Shown piece after piece: positions 32,136 through 39,535 of a stretch of DNA of 64,000 nt (its first letter is position 1; each line of letters begins with the position of its first letter). This stretch comes from Nostoc paludosum FACHB-159. Lineage in GTDB: Bacteria; Cyanobacteriota; Cyanobacteriia; Cyanobacteriales; Nostocaceae. Under the pieces are notes generated by a model. That model worked only from the letters and a program-made list of their open reading frames with translations, did no database searches and was not told the DNA's origin. Made by a program: the position numbers and the translations under genes. The stretch spans positions 186,001 through 250,000 of the forward strand of contig NZ_JACJTU010000007.1 in assembly GCF_014698835.1 (NCBI RefSeq). Direction: 5' to 3'.

Positions 32136-33827
32136 CTACTCCCCAACCTGATCTCGTTGTGGCTTGCGTTGTCCAACACCTCTTCTAGAATTTTTCTTGG
32201 GAACTGCTTCAACATTGTCAGATTCAGTTGTTAAAGATATTACCTCAATCTTAGAACTAAGTGTATCTTGTAGCATTTCCTCCGAGACAACAGCCGATTC
32301 CTTCTTCTTCCTTTTCTGTGTGTTCTTTGGCTGGGTTTGCACGAATGCTGTCTCCGTAACAGAACTGGGTGTATTCTGTACCATTTCCTGAGTGTCCTGT
32401 GTTGTTTCTGTTACTGCAACAGGAGTCTGCTTAAAGGAGCGAGTTTGTCTCTTCTTAGGTTGAGTTTGTGCCTCTGCTACCTCAGTCACAGGAATTTGTG
32501 TATCCTGCGTAGTTCCCGTTACTACCACAGGAGATTCCTTCTTTTTTCGAGTTTGCCTCTTCTTGATTTCTGGGCTACTAGCTATTGCTTTTTTTGTAGA
32601 AGTATTAGCCTGTACTGTCTCTGCGTCAGAACGTTTTTTGCGAGTTGATTTAGAGGTAGCTGAAGCATTAGAAACAGGTGCAACAGTAGACTTTGACAGA
32701 GGCGATAAATCCACAATCCCACCGGGAACAGAAGTTGAAGTCATCCCCATCTGCAACAAATGCCATAAATGTTCGCGGCGACTTTCCATGTAACAAAGTT
32801 TTTGTTCTCCCTCAGTCGCCTCTATCGCCATCCGCTCACACTGAGCCAGTGACAGAGTATGTTCATGCAACCGCTCCAAAGTCAGCGTATCACAGCCATC
32901 ATGCAACGCCGCAGCCACAGCCCGAATCAGCCAATCCTTCAACACACCCACGCAACCAATAGAACGCTCATAGAAATAAACCCAATGCTGCATCAAAGCC
33001 GGAATATCAATTTCCAGGGGAACTTGCTTCAGCAATGCCAGTAAAATTCCTTGAAAATCCTGACGCTCTTGTTCATGCTGAAACAAATAACGAGGAAAAT
33101 GAATATCCAGCCCCCGTCGTGATGCCTGTCCGCTTAAATTGCGAAAATTCAAAAGTTCATAAGTGCCAATGAGAATGTGCAGTACACCAGTCACATTTGT
33201 CATCGACTTAATCCAGTCCAACTGGTCTAAAAGCTTACCACCACTAGCCCCACTACCAATCTTCATTAAATGCTGTGCTTCATCCAAAATCACAGCCTTG
33301 ACACCACGTTTACTCATTGCTTCTTCCAAAGCCTGACGCAGTTCAGGAGAATCATTAAACTGTGCCGTTTTACTTCGTCCCCGCCCCTTCTTTTCCCAAG
33401 TCTGCTCGGCATCAATATCCACCATCATCCGCCACTCATAAAAAGGTTCTCCCAACAACCTGAGTGCCGTGCGGTAATAATCAGTGCGATTAAACACCCC
33501 ACCGTCAGGAGGTCGTGTTTCTACCAGTAACAGTGGCATTGGGGACACATTGCCATTGCGATAGCCAGACTCACTCCAACTATAAGAACCATTCTGGTCA
33601 ATAGTAGTCCCATTTAAGCGTCTAGTAATTTGCCGAATCATTGTCGTCTTCCCCACACCAGAAGGGCCATACACCAGGACATGAGCAAACCCCGCCGGTT
33701 CACGAATTGCACCCATTAGCAACATATCCACTTGCGCCAATTGGGGATGAGATATCGCATATTCTTTAAATTGGTTGAGTTGGGACTGTGCTAATTCTGA
33801 AAGATTTCCGCTAAAACAGTTGGACAT
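32136..33827 (-). CDS. tnsC: TnsC-like AAA+ ATPase with long repetitive tail
   Basis: 563 residues. Walker A GPSGVGKTT (residues 54-62) and Walker B AVILDEAQHL (178-187), with RNLSGQASRRGLDIHFPRY later, mark the TnsC/TniB AAA+ family that carries target information to the transposase. Residues up to about 345 form the usual protein. From about 370 to the end comes a low-complexity tail with three imperfect units built on KKRQTRKKKESPVVVT, KKRQTRSFKQTPVAVTET and KNTQKRKKKESAVV, basic then Thr/Gln-rich. Its ATG overlaps the tnsAB stop by one base (TAATG), so translation is coupled. Confidence 0.9.
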   Translation of the reverse strand: MSNCFSGNLSELAQSQLNQFKEYAISHPQLAQVDMLLMGAIREPAGFAHVLVYGPSGVGKTTMIRQITRRLNGTTIDQNGSYSWSESGYRNGNVSPMPLLLVETRPPDGGVFNRTDYYRTALRLLGEPFYEWRMMVDIDAEQTWEKKGRGRSKTAQFNDSPELRQALEEAMSKRGVKAVILDEAQHLMKIGSGASGGKLLDQLDWIKSMTNVTGVLHILIGTYELLNFRNLSGQASRRGLDIHFPRYLFQHEQERQDFQGILLALLKQVPLEIDIPALMQHWVYFYERSIGCVGVLKDWLIRAVAAALHDGCDTLTLERLHEHTLSLAQCERMAIEATEGEQKLCYMESRREHLWHLLQMGMTSTSVPGGIVDLSPLSKSTVAPVSNASATSKSTRKKRSDAETVQANTSTKKAIASSPEIKKRQTRKKKESPVVVTGTTQDTQIPVTEVAEAQTQPKKRQTRSFKQTPVAVTETTQDTQEMVQNTPSSVTETAFVQTQPKNTQKRKKKESAVVSEEMLQDTLSSKIEVISLTTESDNVEAVPKKNSRRGVGQRKPQRDQVGE

Positions 33828-36553
33828 TACCTGTATTCCTCAAAGATAGGCAGTTTTGTGACATCCAAAAGTTGGACATTTTCCGACTCATGTCGAATGG
33901 CGATATCTTTGCTGTTGGGTGGGACTGCTATTGACTGTGGTATAACTTGTACTTGGGAAACAGACGGTACACCTTGTCCTAAAGATGTTAAATTTTCCCG
34001 TACACTTTTGGTTTCTAAATCCCGTAATCTTTGCAACAGCAGCGTTTCATGCTCTTGCGCTCTGGCAATAAAATCTGCTAATCGTTTAGCTGAGATATTC
34101 GTACTAACGGAATTCCCCTTGTCTTTTTTTCTGATTTCCTCTGCGGCTAACAGCACTTCCTTCTCTGTACGTCCCACAAAGGTGCTGTAATACTGGGAGA
34201 TACATTTTACCCAGCGTCCTTCTAGGTAGGCATAAGCCACACCCATATCAAAGGGGTCATAGCGCACGGGAACTTTGGTTTTTTCAACGGCAGGATTACG
34301 GAAAGCATCGCTCCAGTAATAAAGATAATTAACTTTTATTCCTTGTCCTGGCTGGATTAAAGCTGTTCCTTTGGCTGTACTGGGACGTGTGGCCATGAGG
34401 AAGTCTTCGTTGTAGGCGATGTGTCGGTGTTCTCGTTCCCCCGCTATCAGCAATCCATCGGTATAAACTTGCAATGGTGTTGCCCCCAGGGAATCATGCT
34501 CGCTGGTATCATAAATGGTGTATGCCCACTCGGTGAGGTAGGTATATAAATCTGCCAATGTCCACACGGCTTGTTGTTTGGGGTCAACAGAGGAAGTAAT
34601 TTGTCGTGGTTGTTTGCTGGCTTGGGTGTTACCTAAGAGGTTGTATACAAACTCAGTATTTGTTGTGCCGAATAATCGTTCAATGACTGAACCAAAACGT
34701 GGTTTGCCACCGGGTCTGGTTTTTTTGATGCAGTGGTAGCGTGCTAGTAGGGTGTCAAAGTAGATACTATGAAATTCTTTGCCTCCATCTACGACTACGG
34801 CTTGAGGAAAACGACCAAATCGCTGGACACAAGACCGTAGTGCCATCATGCAAGACCTGTAAGAAGGTGGGTCAAAGGTGAGATAAAGGGCAAGGATACG
34901 TCGGGAATAGGCATCAATGAGTAATGTTAGCCAAGGTCTTCCTAAGTTCCGTCCTGTGGCGATTGAGCGTAGTTCGATGTCGAGTTGGGTGTGGTCAATG
35001 TGGGCGATGGCAAAGGGTCTGTCTCCGTGTCTGGGTGTGGTTAGGGTTAGTTCTAAGATTTTTGGTTCTGTTGAGTATGCGGCTTTTGCTCCCTGACGTT
35101 TTTTGGAAGTCCCGTGGATTGGTCGCTGTTTGAGGCGGTGATAAAAGGTACGAGAACTCAGGGGTTGTATATTTAATTCGTTGCAAGCTCTGACATATAA
35201 CCTATAGACTGAAGCGGCTGGTGCTTGTCTTGGTGTCTCGAAGTTTTCGGTAATAAATTTATTGAGTAGTTCGCTTGATTGGTTTGGTGCTTTGGGTTGA
35301 CGATTTCCTCTCCGGTTTGTATGTGGTAGTAAACCAACGTAACCGCAACCATACTTGGTTTCGGCTTCTCGAAACTGTTTTACCCATCGTTTCAAGGTAC
35401 TGGGAGGAATATCTTTGTAGATATCTGCGTGGCGTTGAATATAGGCTTGTACTAGATGATATCGGTGATTTGCTTGGCTGAGATCACTCGGAGAGGCGGC
35501 ATCCATGAGTGCCTGGACTGCATTATTGATGGATGCTTGTTTTTCTGAGTTTTGAATTTTGATGTTGCCGCTTTCCAATAGTTGCAGGAAATACGCTGTT
35601 GGTAGGAGTATGGGTTGTCCAATTTCGGGTAGGAGTGTGGTGGTGGTGGAACCAAAGTTTACTAATGTCCAGGGCTGAGAATCCCATAGCAGGACTGTGG
35701 AAGGTATGAGTGCTGTGGGTGGGGGTATTGGTTGATGATGCTGTGTTGTTATGGCTAGATGTGTGTAGGCTTGATGGGTTTGTTGGTCTGGATATAACTG
35801 TACTCGCCAGTGTTCTACTAGGGGGGAAGCATACAGGTCTACGTAGAGTTGCTCTATGGCTATCATGGCGTAGATGTCGTTGGCTCTGATTCCGGGTATT
35901 GAGGCCAGTGTGGCGGTGATGGTGATTCCGGGTTTAGCTTGGACTGCGGTGAGTATTTGTTCTGTGATGGTGTCGGGGATGTTGGTGTTGAATAAGAGGT
36001 AGTCTTCTAGGAAGATGAGGTTTTGGGTGAAGATGGGATGCAGTTCGCTATCTGTGCGGATGTGGTATTCGAGTCCGTAGGAAGAAGCATGGGCACATCC
36101 TGGTGGGCTGTGCCATTTCCCGTCGGCAGTTTTTTGGTAGCGTCCAGGATATTTTTCGGCTAGTCGTTTAAGTTCGGTTTCGGTTTTCCATTCTTCCCAG
36201 GCTGCACCCGACTTTCTCAACACGAAGAAGTCTGGGGTATGGTAGTGACCTATTTTTCGCCCTGTTTTATTTTGGTACTGGATTTTGAAGGGGGGTGGCT
36301 GGTCGTAAAACTCTAATACTTCCTCTTCGTGTTCCATTTGGTAAATTGCCCACAGTTCTACGGTGTGGCTTTCAAATTGGATGGTTTGACCCATTTTCCG
36401 GCTGGGGTAAACTCCACTGACGTTCTTGACGCGTCCTTGTACTCTCCGTGAGGGTGGGGCTGACCTGATTGTGGCAATTAGGTCTAATGCAGATGCCGTT
36501 AGTTGCTGTTGGGAACACCATTGGTCAAATTCAGAGGAGTTCATTGATGCCAC
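33827..36553 (-). CDS. tnsAB: TnsA-TnsB fusion transposase
   Basis: 908 residues. Residues about 35-215 are TnsA-like endonuclease: FESHTVELWAI (Glu 61/66), HTPDFFV (Asp 108) and EEWKTE (Glu 121, Lys 123). From about 215 it is TnsB: helix-turn-helix region with LKRWVKQFREAETKYGCGYV, then an RNase H-fold DDE core with Asp near 519 (FAIAHIDHTQLDIELRS), Asp near 589 (AVVVDGGKEFHS) and Glu near 625 (FGSVIERLFGTTNTEF), and a C-terminal segment RLADFIARAQEHETLLLQRL for TnsC contact. The fusion lets one protein cut both strands at each end, giving cut-and-paste movement. Similar fusions occur in some cyanobacterial Tn7-like and type I-B CRISPR-associated transposons. Confidence 0.9.
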   Translation of the reverse strand: MASMNSSEFDQWCSQQQLTASALDLIATIRSAPPSRRVQGRVKNVSGVYPSRKMGQTIQFESHTVELWAIYQMEHEEEVLEFYDQPPPFKIQYQNKTGRKIGHYHTPDFFVLRKSGAAWEEWKTETELKRLAEKYPGRYQKTADGKWHSPPGCAHASSYGLEYHIRTDSELHPIFTQNLIFLEDYLLFNTNIPDTITEQILTAVQAKPGITITATLASIPGIRANDIYAMIAIEQLYVDLYASPLVEHWRVQLYPDQQTHQAYTHLAITTQHHQPIPPPTALIPSTVLLWDSQPWTLVNFGSTTTTLLPEIGQPILLPTAYFLQLLESGNIKIQNSEKQASINNAVQALMDAASPSDLSQANHRYHLVQAYIQRHADIYKDIPPSTLKRWVKQFREAETKYGCGYVGLLPHTNRRGNRQPKAPNQSSELLNKFITENFETPRQAPAASVYRLYVRACNELNIQPLSSRTFYHRLKQRPIHGTSKKRQGAKAAYSTEPKILELTLTTPRHGDRPFAIAHIDHTQLDIELRSIATGRNLGRPWLTLLIDAYSRRILALYLTFDPPSYRSCMMALRSCVQRFGRFPQAVVVDGGKEFHSIYFDTLLARYHCIKKTRPGGKPRFGSVIERLFGTTNTEFVYNLLGNTQASKQPRQITSSVDPKQQAVWTLADLYTYLTEWAYTIYDTSEHDSLGATPLQVYTDGLLIAGEREHRHIAYNEDFLMATRPSTAKGTALIQPGQGIKVNYLYYWSDAFRNPAVEKTKVPVRYDPFDMGVAYAYLEGRWVKCISQYYSTFVGRTEKEVLLAAEEIRKKDKGNSVSTNISAKRLADFIARAQEHETLLLQRLRDLETKSVRENLTSLGQGVPSVSQVQVIPQSIAVPPNSKDIAIRHESENVQLLDVTKLPIFEEYR

Positions 36554-36799
36554 AGGTGATAGGTGTGTGTTTGGGCTTCTTTTTTCTTGACTCTCCCTAA
36601 AACCCTATATTTAAAGGCAGTGAAAGGAGTTTGACTACACAAGTCTATATTACTGTTTACGGGGGGAGTGAAGCATATCTTGGTGATTTTGAATCATATT
36701 TTGGAATGAAAGTTGATTTATGTGCTGCTAAAAGCCGTTTGTTTGCTTGAGGTTTTGTCTTTAGCGGTTTTTTAAACTCATGTTCATATTATGGTGCAG
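36554..36799. other. Non-coding leader of tnsAB inside the transposon
   Basis: 246 bp upstream of tnsAB; no gene seen. It holds AAAGCCGTTTG...AGCGGTTTTTT-type short inverted sequence (36730-36775) and should contain the tnsAB promoter reading leftwards. Confidence 0.5.
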
Positions 36800-36926
36800 A
36801 AAATTTACTTTAGCTCATTATTTAATTGCAAAGTTTTATTTCTCTTTTCCCATCAGGCTTATTTTGCCGTTACTTATAGCTCGTTTTATGGTTCACAACT
36901 TGGCTCATTTTTTCGTTCAAGTCACA
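36800..36926 (-). repeat. Right-end repeats, likely TnsB-binding sites
   Basis: Reading inwards from 36926 there are three related stretches: CGAAAAAATGAGCCAAGTT, ATAAAACGAGCTATAAGTAA and TAAATAATGAGCTAAAGTAA, spaced about 35 and 65 bp apart. The left end has matching pieces (GAAAAAATGGGCTTTTAG; AAAATAGTGAAAGTAAAAAA). Unequal, repeated sites at the two ends are the rule for Tn7-like elements. Confidence 0.65.
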
Positions 36927-36930
36927 GACA

Positions 36931-37254
36931 GTGCCACAGTTCAGTACTCCTAAGCAAAGTCAAAGATGGAGCGACCTCATGCCTCTGATGACTTGGGAAT
37001 TGTGGTTAGCCCGTGATATTGCAACTGACAATCCTCTACCTTGGCAGAAGTCTCAGGGTAATTTGACCCCTGGAAGAGTTGCTCAATCTATGGGTGGAGT
37101 TTTCGCGGTGATTGGTACTCCAGCCCTTCCACCCAAACCTCGCGGAAAGTCCCCGGGTTGGGAAGCAGGAAAAAAGCGTTACCGTAAAAACCGATGCCCG
37201 ATTGTTAAAAAAACTGTAACACGACCACGCAAAGAACCATCAATTGCAATTTAA
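36931..37254 (+). pseudogene. C-terminal fragment of a DDE transposase (NF041680-like)
   Basis: Beginning at VPQFSTPKQSQRWSDLMPLM just outside the Tn7-like right end, it continues PLPWQKSQGNLTPGRVAQSM and PPKPRGKSPGWEAGKKRYRK to a basic tail. This is the conserved ending of a transposase family common in cyanobacteria (name from memory). The first three quarters are absent. The stop codon lies inside copy B of the 93-bp repeat. Confidence 0.75.
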
Positions 37255-37340
37255 TACTCAAGATTATTGATCATTTCACTAAGTCTCTGATTAACTCAGC
37301 TCTGCTGGGTCATTTTGCATGGCTTAGTCTAAACTCCAGT
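37248..37340. repeat. 93-bp perfect direct repeat, copy B
   Basis: Identical to 12,245-12,337. Here it follows the transposase fragment and ends with the last five codons of an IS4 transposase in antisense, cut off after CTCCAGT. The two loci therefore share an ancestral junction of two converging transposase genes. Confidence 0.95.
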
Positions 37341-37563
37341 TTTAAGCTAATCAGCATTTAAGCTGCACTATTGAAATTATGAATAAATGGCTTAAACCTC
37401 TCCTCTACTCCTCTGCTCCTCTGCGGTCTAAACTGCAAATTAGGTGCTTAACAGCTTACCTCTTGCTCTTGTTATACCTAAAAATTCCTGTAAGTTTAGA
37501 CATCAAAAATATTGCATCTTGCATAAACTTCAGTCTTACACGTATTGATAATTGTGGCAGAGG

Positions 37564-37653
37564 TTAATACCAATTTGCAATTAAACAAATTGATGCGGCA
37601 ATAGGTTCCTGATTTTTTATATATATTGCTTCATTTTAAATGATTGGTATTAA
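37564..37653. repeat. 90-bp element with perfect 11-bp inverted ends
   Basis: TTAATACCAAT (37564-37574) and ATTGGTATTAA (37643-37653) are perfect complements around an A/T-rich centre with GCAATTAAACAAATTG. It shares ATACCAAT ends with the element at 19,852. A small non-autonomous element or a large hairpin. Confidence 0.7.
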
Positions 37654-37693
37654 CTAACCACATTACTAACAACAACCTAACTAAAGGAAAAAA

Positions 37694-38437
37694 ATGGCTA
37701 CATTTAATCTTGGTTCAATCGGCACTACTCCTGTTGTAAGAAACAACTTCAGCTTAACTACATCCGATCCCACTGATGTCTTTAAGTTTCAAATTAGCGG
37801 TACCAAAAACATTAATTTGTCTCTCACAGATATCAGCACTGGTGACGATGCCGAGTTATTCCTTTTTCGAGACAACGGTAACGGTATCTTTGATTCCGGC
37901 GACCAATTGGTAGATTTTTCCACTAATTCTAGCAATAGAGATGAATCTCTCAATAATCGAGAAAGTACAGGTACTTATTTTGCTCAAGTCCGTCGCTTTG
38001 CTCCTGGTAGTTCCGGCACTGTAACTTACGATTTGTCTGTGTCTGCAACTACACCCAACTCGACAGCCGGTTTTAGCAATCTTCTACCTAAAGAATTTGA
38101 CCTTGGTAATTTATCAGGTGATGTTACTCGCTCTAGTTTAATTAATGATAGCGACACCACAGATACTTACCACTTCTCTTTAGGATTCTTTGAAGGTGTG
38201 AACATTAGACTCAGCGGACTTCTAGCTGATGCTGATATTAGACTGGTTCAAGATTCTAACAACAATCGTATTGTTGACGCTGGCGAAGAAATCGCACGTT
38301 CTACTAATGGTGGTACTGCGGCTGATTTAATTTCCAACATCAACTTATCTGGTGACTACTTCTTGCAAGTCCAGCAATTTAGTGGCAACACTGGCTACAG
38401 CTTGAATTTTGACCACTTCACCACCACTTTTGCTTAG
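37694..38437 (+). CDS. Secreted protein with two PPC-type beta domains
   Basis: 247 residues made of two similar halves: FNLGSIGTTPVVRNNFSLTT...DVFKFQISGTKNINLSLTD with AELFLFRDNGNGIFDSGD and, from about residue 133, FDLGNLSGDVTRSSLI...DTYHFSLGFFEGVNIRLSG with ADIRLVQDSNNNRIVDAGEE. This is the bacterial pre-peptidase C-terminal (PPC) beta-sandwich with Ca-binding-like DxNxN loops. No N-terminal signal; the hydrophobic ending SLNFDHFTTTFA suggests type I export. It heads the secretion locus 37.7-44.0 kb and is probably its substrate. An AAAGGAAA site precedes the ATG. Confidence 0.82.
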   Translation: MATFNLGSIGTTPVVRNNFSLTTSDPTDVFKFQISGTKNINLSLTDISTGDDAELFLFRDNGNGIFDSGDQLVDFSTNSSNRDESLNNRESTGTYFAQVRRFAPGSSGTVTYDLSVSATTPNSTAGFSNLLPKEFDLGNLSGDVTRSSLINDSDTTDTYHFSLGFFEGVNIRLSGLLADADIRLVQDSNNNRIVDAGEEIARSTNGGTAADLISNINLSGDYFLQVQQFSGNTGYSLNFDHFTTTFA

Positions 38438-38453
38438 CATTAGTAAGTGGTAA

Positions 38454-38482
38454 TTGAAAGCATTGTAGGGCAATGCTTTCAA
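38454..38482 (+). terminator. 12-bp hairpin after the PPC gene
   Basis: TTGAAAGCATTG pairs perfectly with CAATGCTTTCAA over a five-base loop, 17 bp after the stop, followed by TCTTATCC. It may reduce read-through from the substrate gene into the export genes. Closely matches the hairpin at 10,499. Confidence 0.8.
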
Positions 38483-38577
38483 TCTTATCCAAACGTTGCA
38501 AGCGGTACATAACTTTACCGAAATGCCGCTTGCATTTCTAAATTTTATAACTGCACGGATTAAATATTCCTACAAAT

Positions 38578-39369
38578 ATGAGTAAAGTTTTACAAATAAA
38601 CGGTGCTATGCCTGGGTTAGGCTTTGCCGACATACCTAGAGAAATTATCCCTTTTTTGGCTGGCTATAACTTGATACCGCAATTGATATCTCAGAGGATA
38701 ATTGAATCAGCGATTGTACCAATCACCTGCACCCAAGCAGAAACATCTCATGCCCTAGAGCAACTTTATCAGAATTGGGATTTGACAACAGAACAAAAAA
38801 GACAAGATTGGTGCTTGCGTTATGGTTTGAATCCAGAACAATTAGAACTTTTCGCAACCCGGAAACTCAGAGTAGAAAAGTTCAAACAAATAACTTGGGG
38901 ACATCAATTAGAATCTTACTTTCTCAAACGCAAAAGATATTTAGACCGAGTTATTTATTCTTTGATTCAAACTGACAACAAAACCATTGTTAACGAGCTA
39001 TTTTTCCGAATAGCAGAAGGTGAATGTACCTTTGCTGAGTTGGCACGAGAATATTCTCAAGGTTCTGAAGCTGATAGATGTGGCATTATCGGCCCAGTGG
39101 AACTTGGTAATATTACTCCGAATTTTGCTCAACTTCTTTACACAAGTCAAGTCGGTGTAGTTCAACCACCCGTAGCTTTTGGAAATTCATGGGTTATTGT
39201 ACGTGTAGAAAAACTAATTTCTGCACAGTTAGATGATTTTATGCGCCAAAGATTGCTGCAAGAACATTTTGAAGCTTGGTTTCAACAGCAATTAAATCAA
39301 TTGTCGCCGGAAGAAAAAATTTGGATGGGTGTTAATACTAAATCTGCACAGATGCAAGAAGTTGCATAG
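38578..39369 (+). CDS. Parvulin-like peptidylprolyl isomerase of a type I secretion locus
   Basis: 263 residues. The N-terminal half is helical (LELFATRKLRVEKFKQITWG, an SurA/PrsA-like chaperone region). Residues about 140-225 are a parvulin domain: FRIAEGECTFAELAREYSQG, CGIIGPVELGNITPNFAQLL and VAFGNSWVIVRVEKL. There is no signal peptide, so it acts in the cytoplasm, probably keeping substrates export-competent. Genes of this type regularly stand between RTX-like substrates and ABC exporters in cyanobacteria. A relic of a second copy lies at 10,526. Confidence 0.85.
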   Translation: MSKVLQINGAMPGLGFADIPREIIPFLAGYNLIPQLISQRIIESAIVPITCTQAETSHALEQLYQNWDLTTEQKRQDWCLRYGLNPEQLELFATRKLRVEKFKQITWGHQLESYFLKRKRYLDRVIYSLIQTDNKTIVNELFFRIAEGECTFAELAREYSQGSEADRCGIIGPVELGNITPNFAQLLYTSQVGVVQPPVAFGNSWVIVRVEKLISAQLDDFMRQRLLQEHFEAWFQQQLNQLSPEEKIWMGVNTKSAQMQEVA

Positions 39370-39381
39370 TGGAATACAGAA

Positions 39382-39506
39382 ACGAACCGCAAAGGACGCA
39401 AAGAGCGCAAAGAAAGAATAATTTTCAAATAAGCTCTAAATCCGCAAATTACACAAAAATTTTCTCTAATTTCTTCTTTGCGTCCTTTGCGCCCTTTGCG
39501 GTTCGT
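39382..39506. repeat. Large inverted repeat (GCAAAGGACGCAAAG type)
   Basis: ACGAACCGCAAAGGACGCAA then AGAGCGCAAAGAA (39382-39413) is complementary to TTCTTTGCGTCCTTTGCGCC then CTTTGCGGTTCGT (39474-39506), with about 60 bp between. It is a dispersed cyanobacterial repeat that could form a cruciform between isomerase and exporter genes. Confidence 0.85.
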
Positions 39507-39535
39507 CAATTAATCAAAACCTATTATTAAAAATC

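Larger units (their letters stand above)
31555..36926 (-). mobile_element. Compact Tn7-like transposon (TnsAB-TnsC), 5372 bp
   Basis: Both ends start TGT and share a 24-nt inverted terminus with 22 matches (31555-31578 and the complement of 36903-36926). Inside are a TnsA-TnsB fusion, TnsC, a broken ribbon-helix-helix-like gene and repeated motifs near both ends that look like TnsB sites. There is no TniQ/TnsD, no Cas gene and no CRISPR repeat. The 5-bp flanks differ (ACCAA left, GACAG right), and the flanks belong to different genes, so the locus has been rearranged since insertion, or one end has moved. Confidence 0.85.

Noticed and set aside
31555..36926. CRISPR-associated transposon (type I-B or V-K)
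   Set aside because: TnsAB and TnsC fit, but no Cas12k, Cascade, TniQ or CRISPR repeat is inside the terminal repeats or nearby.
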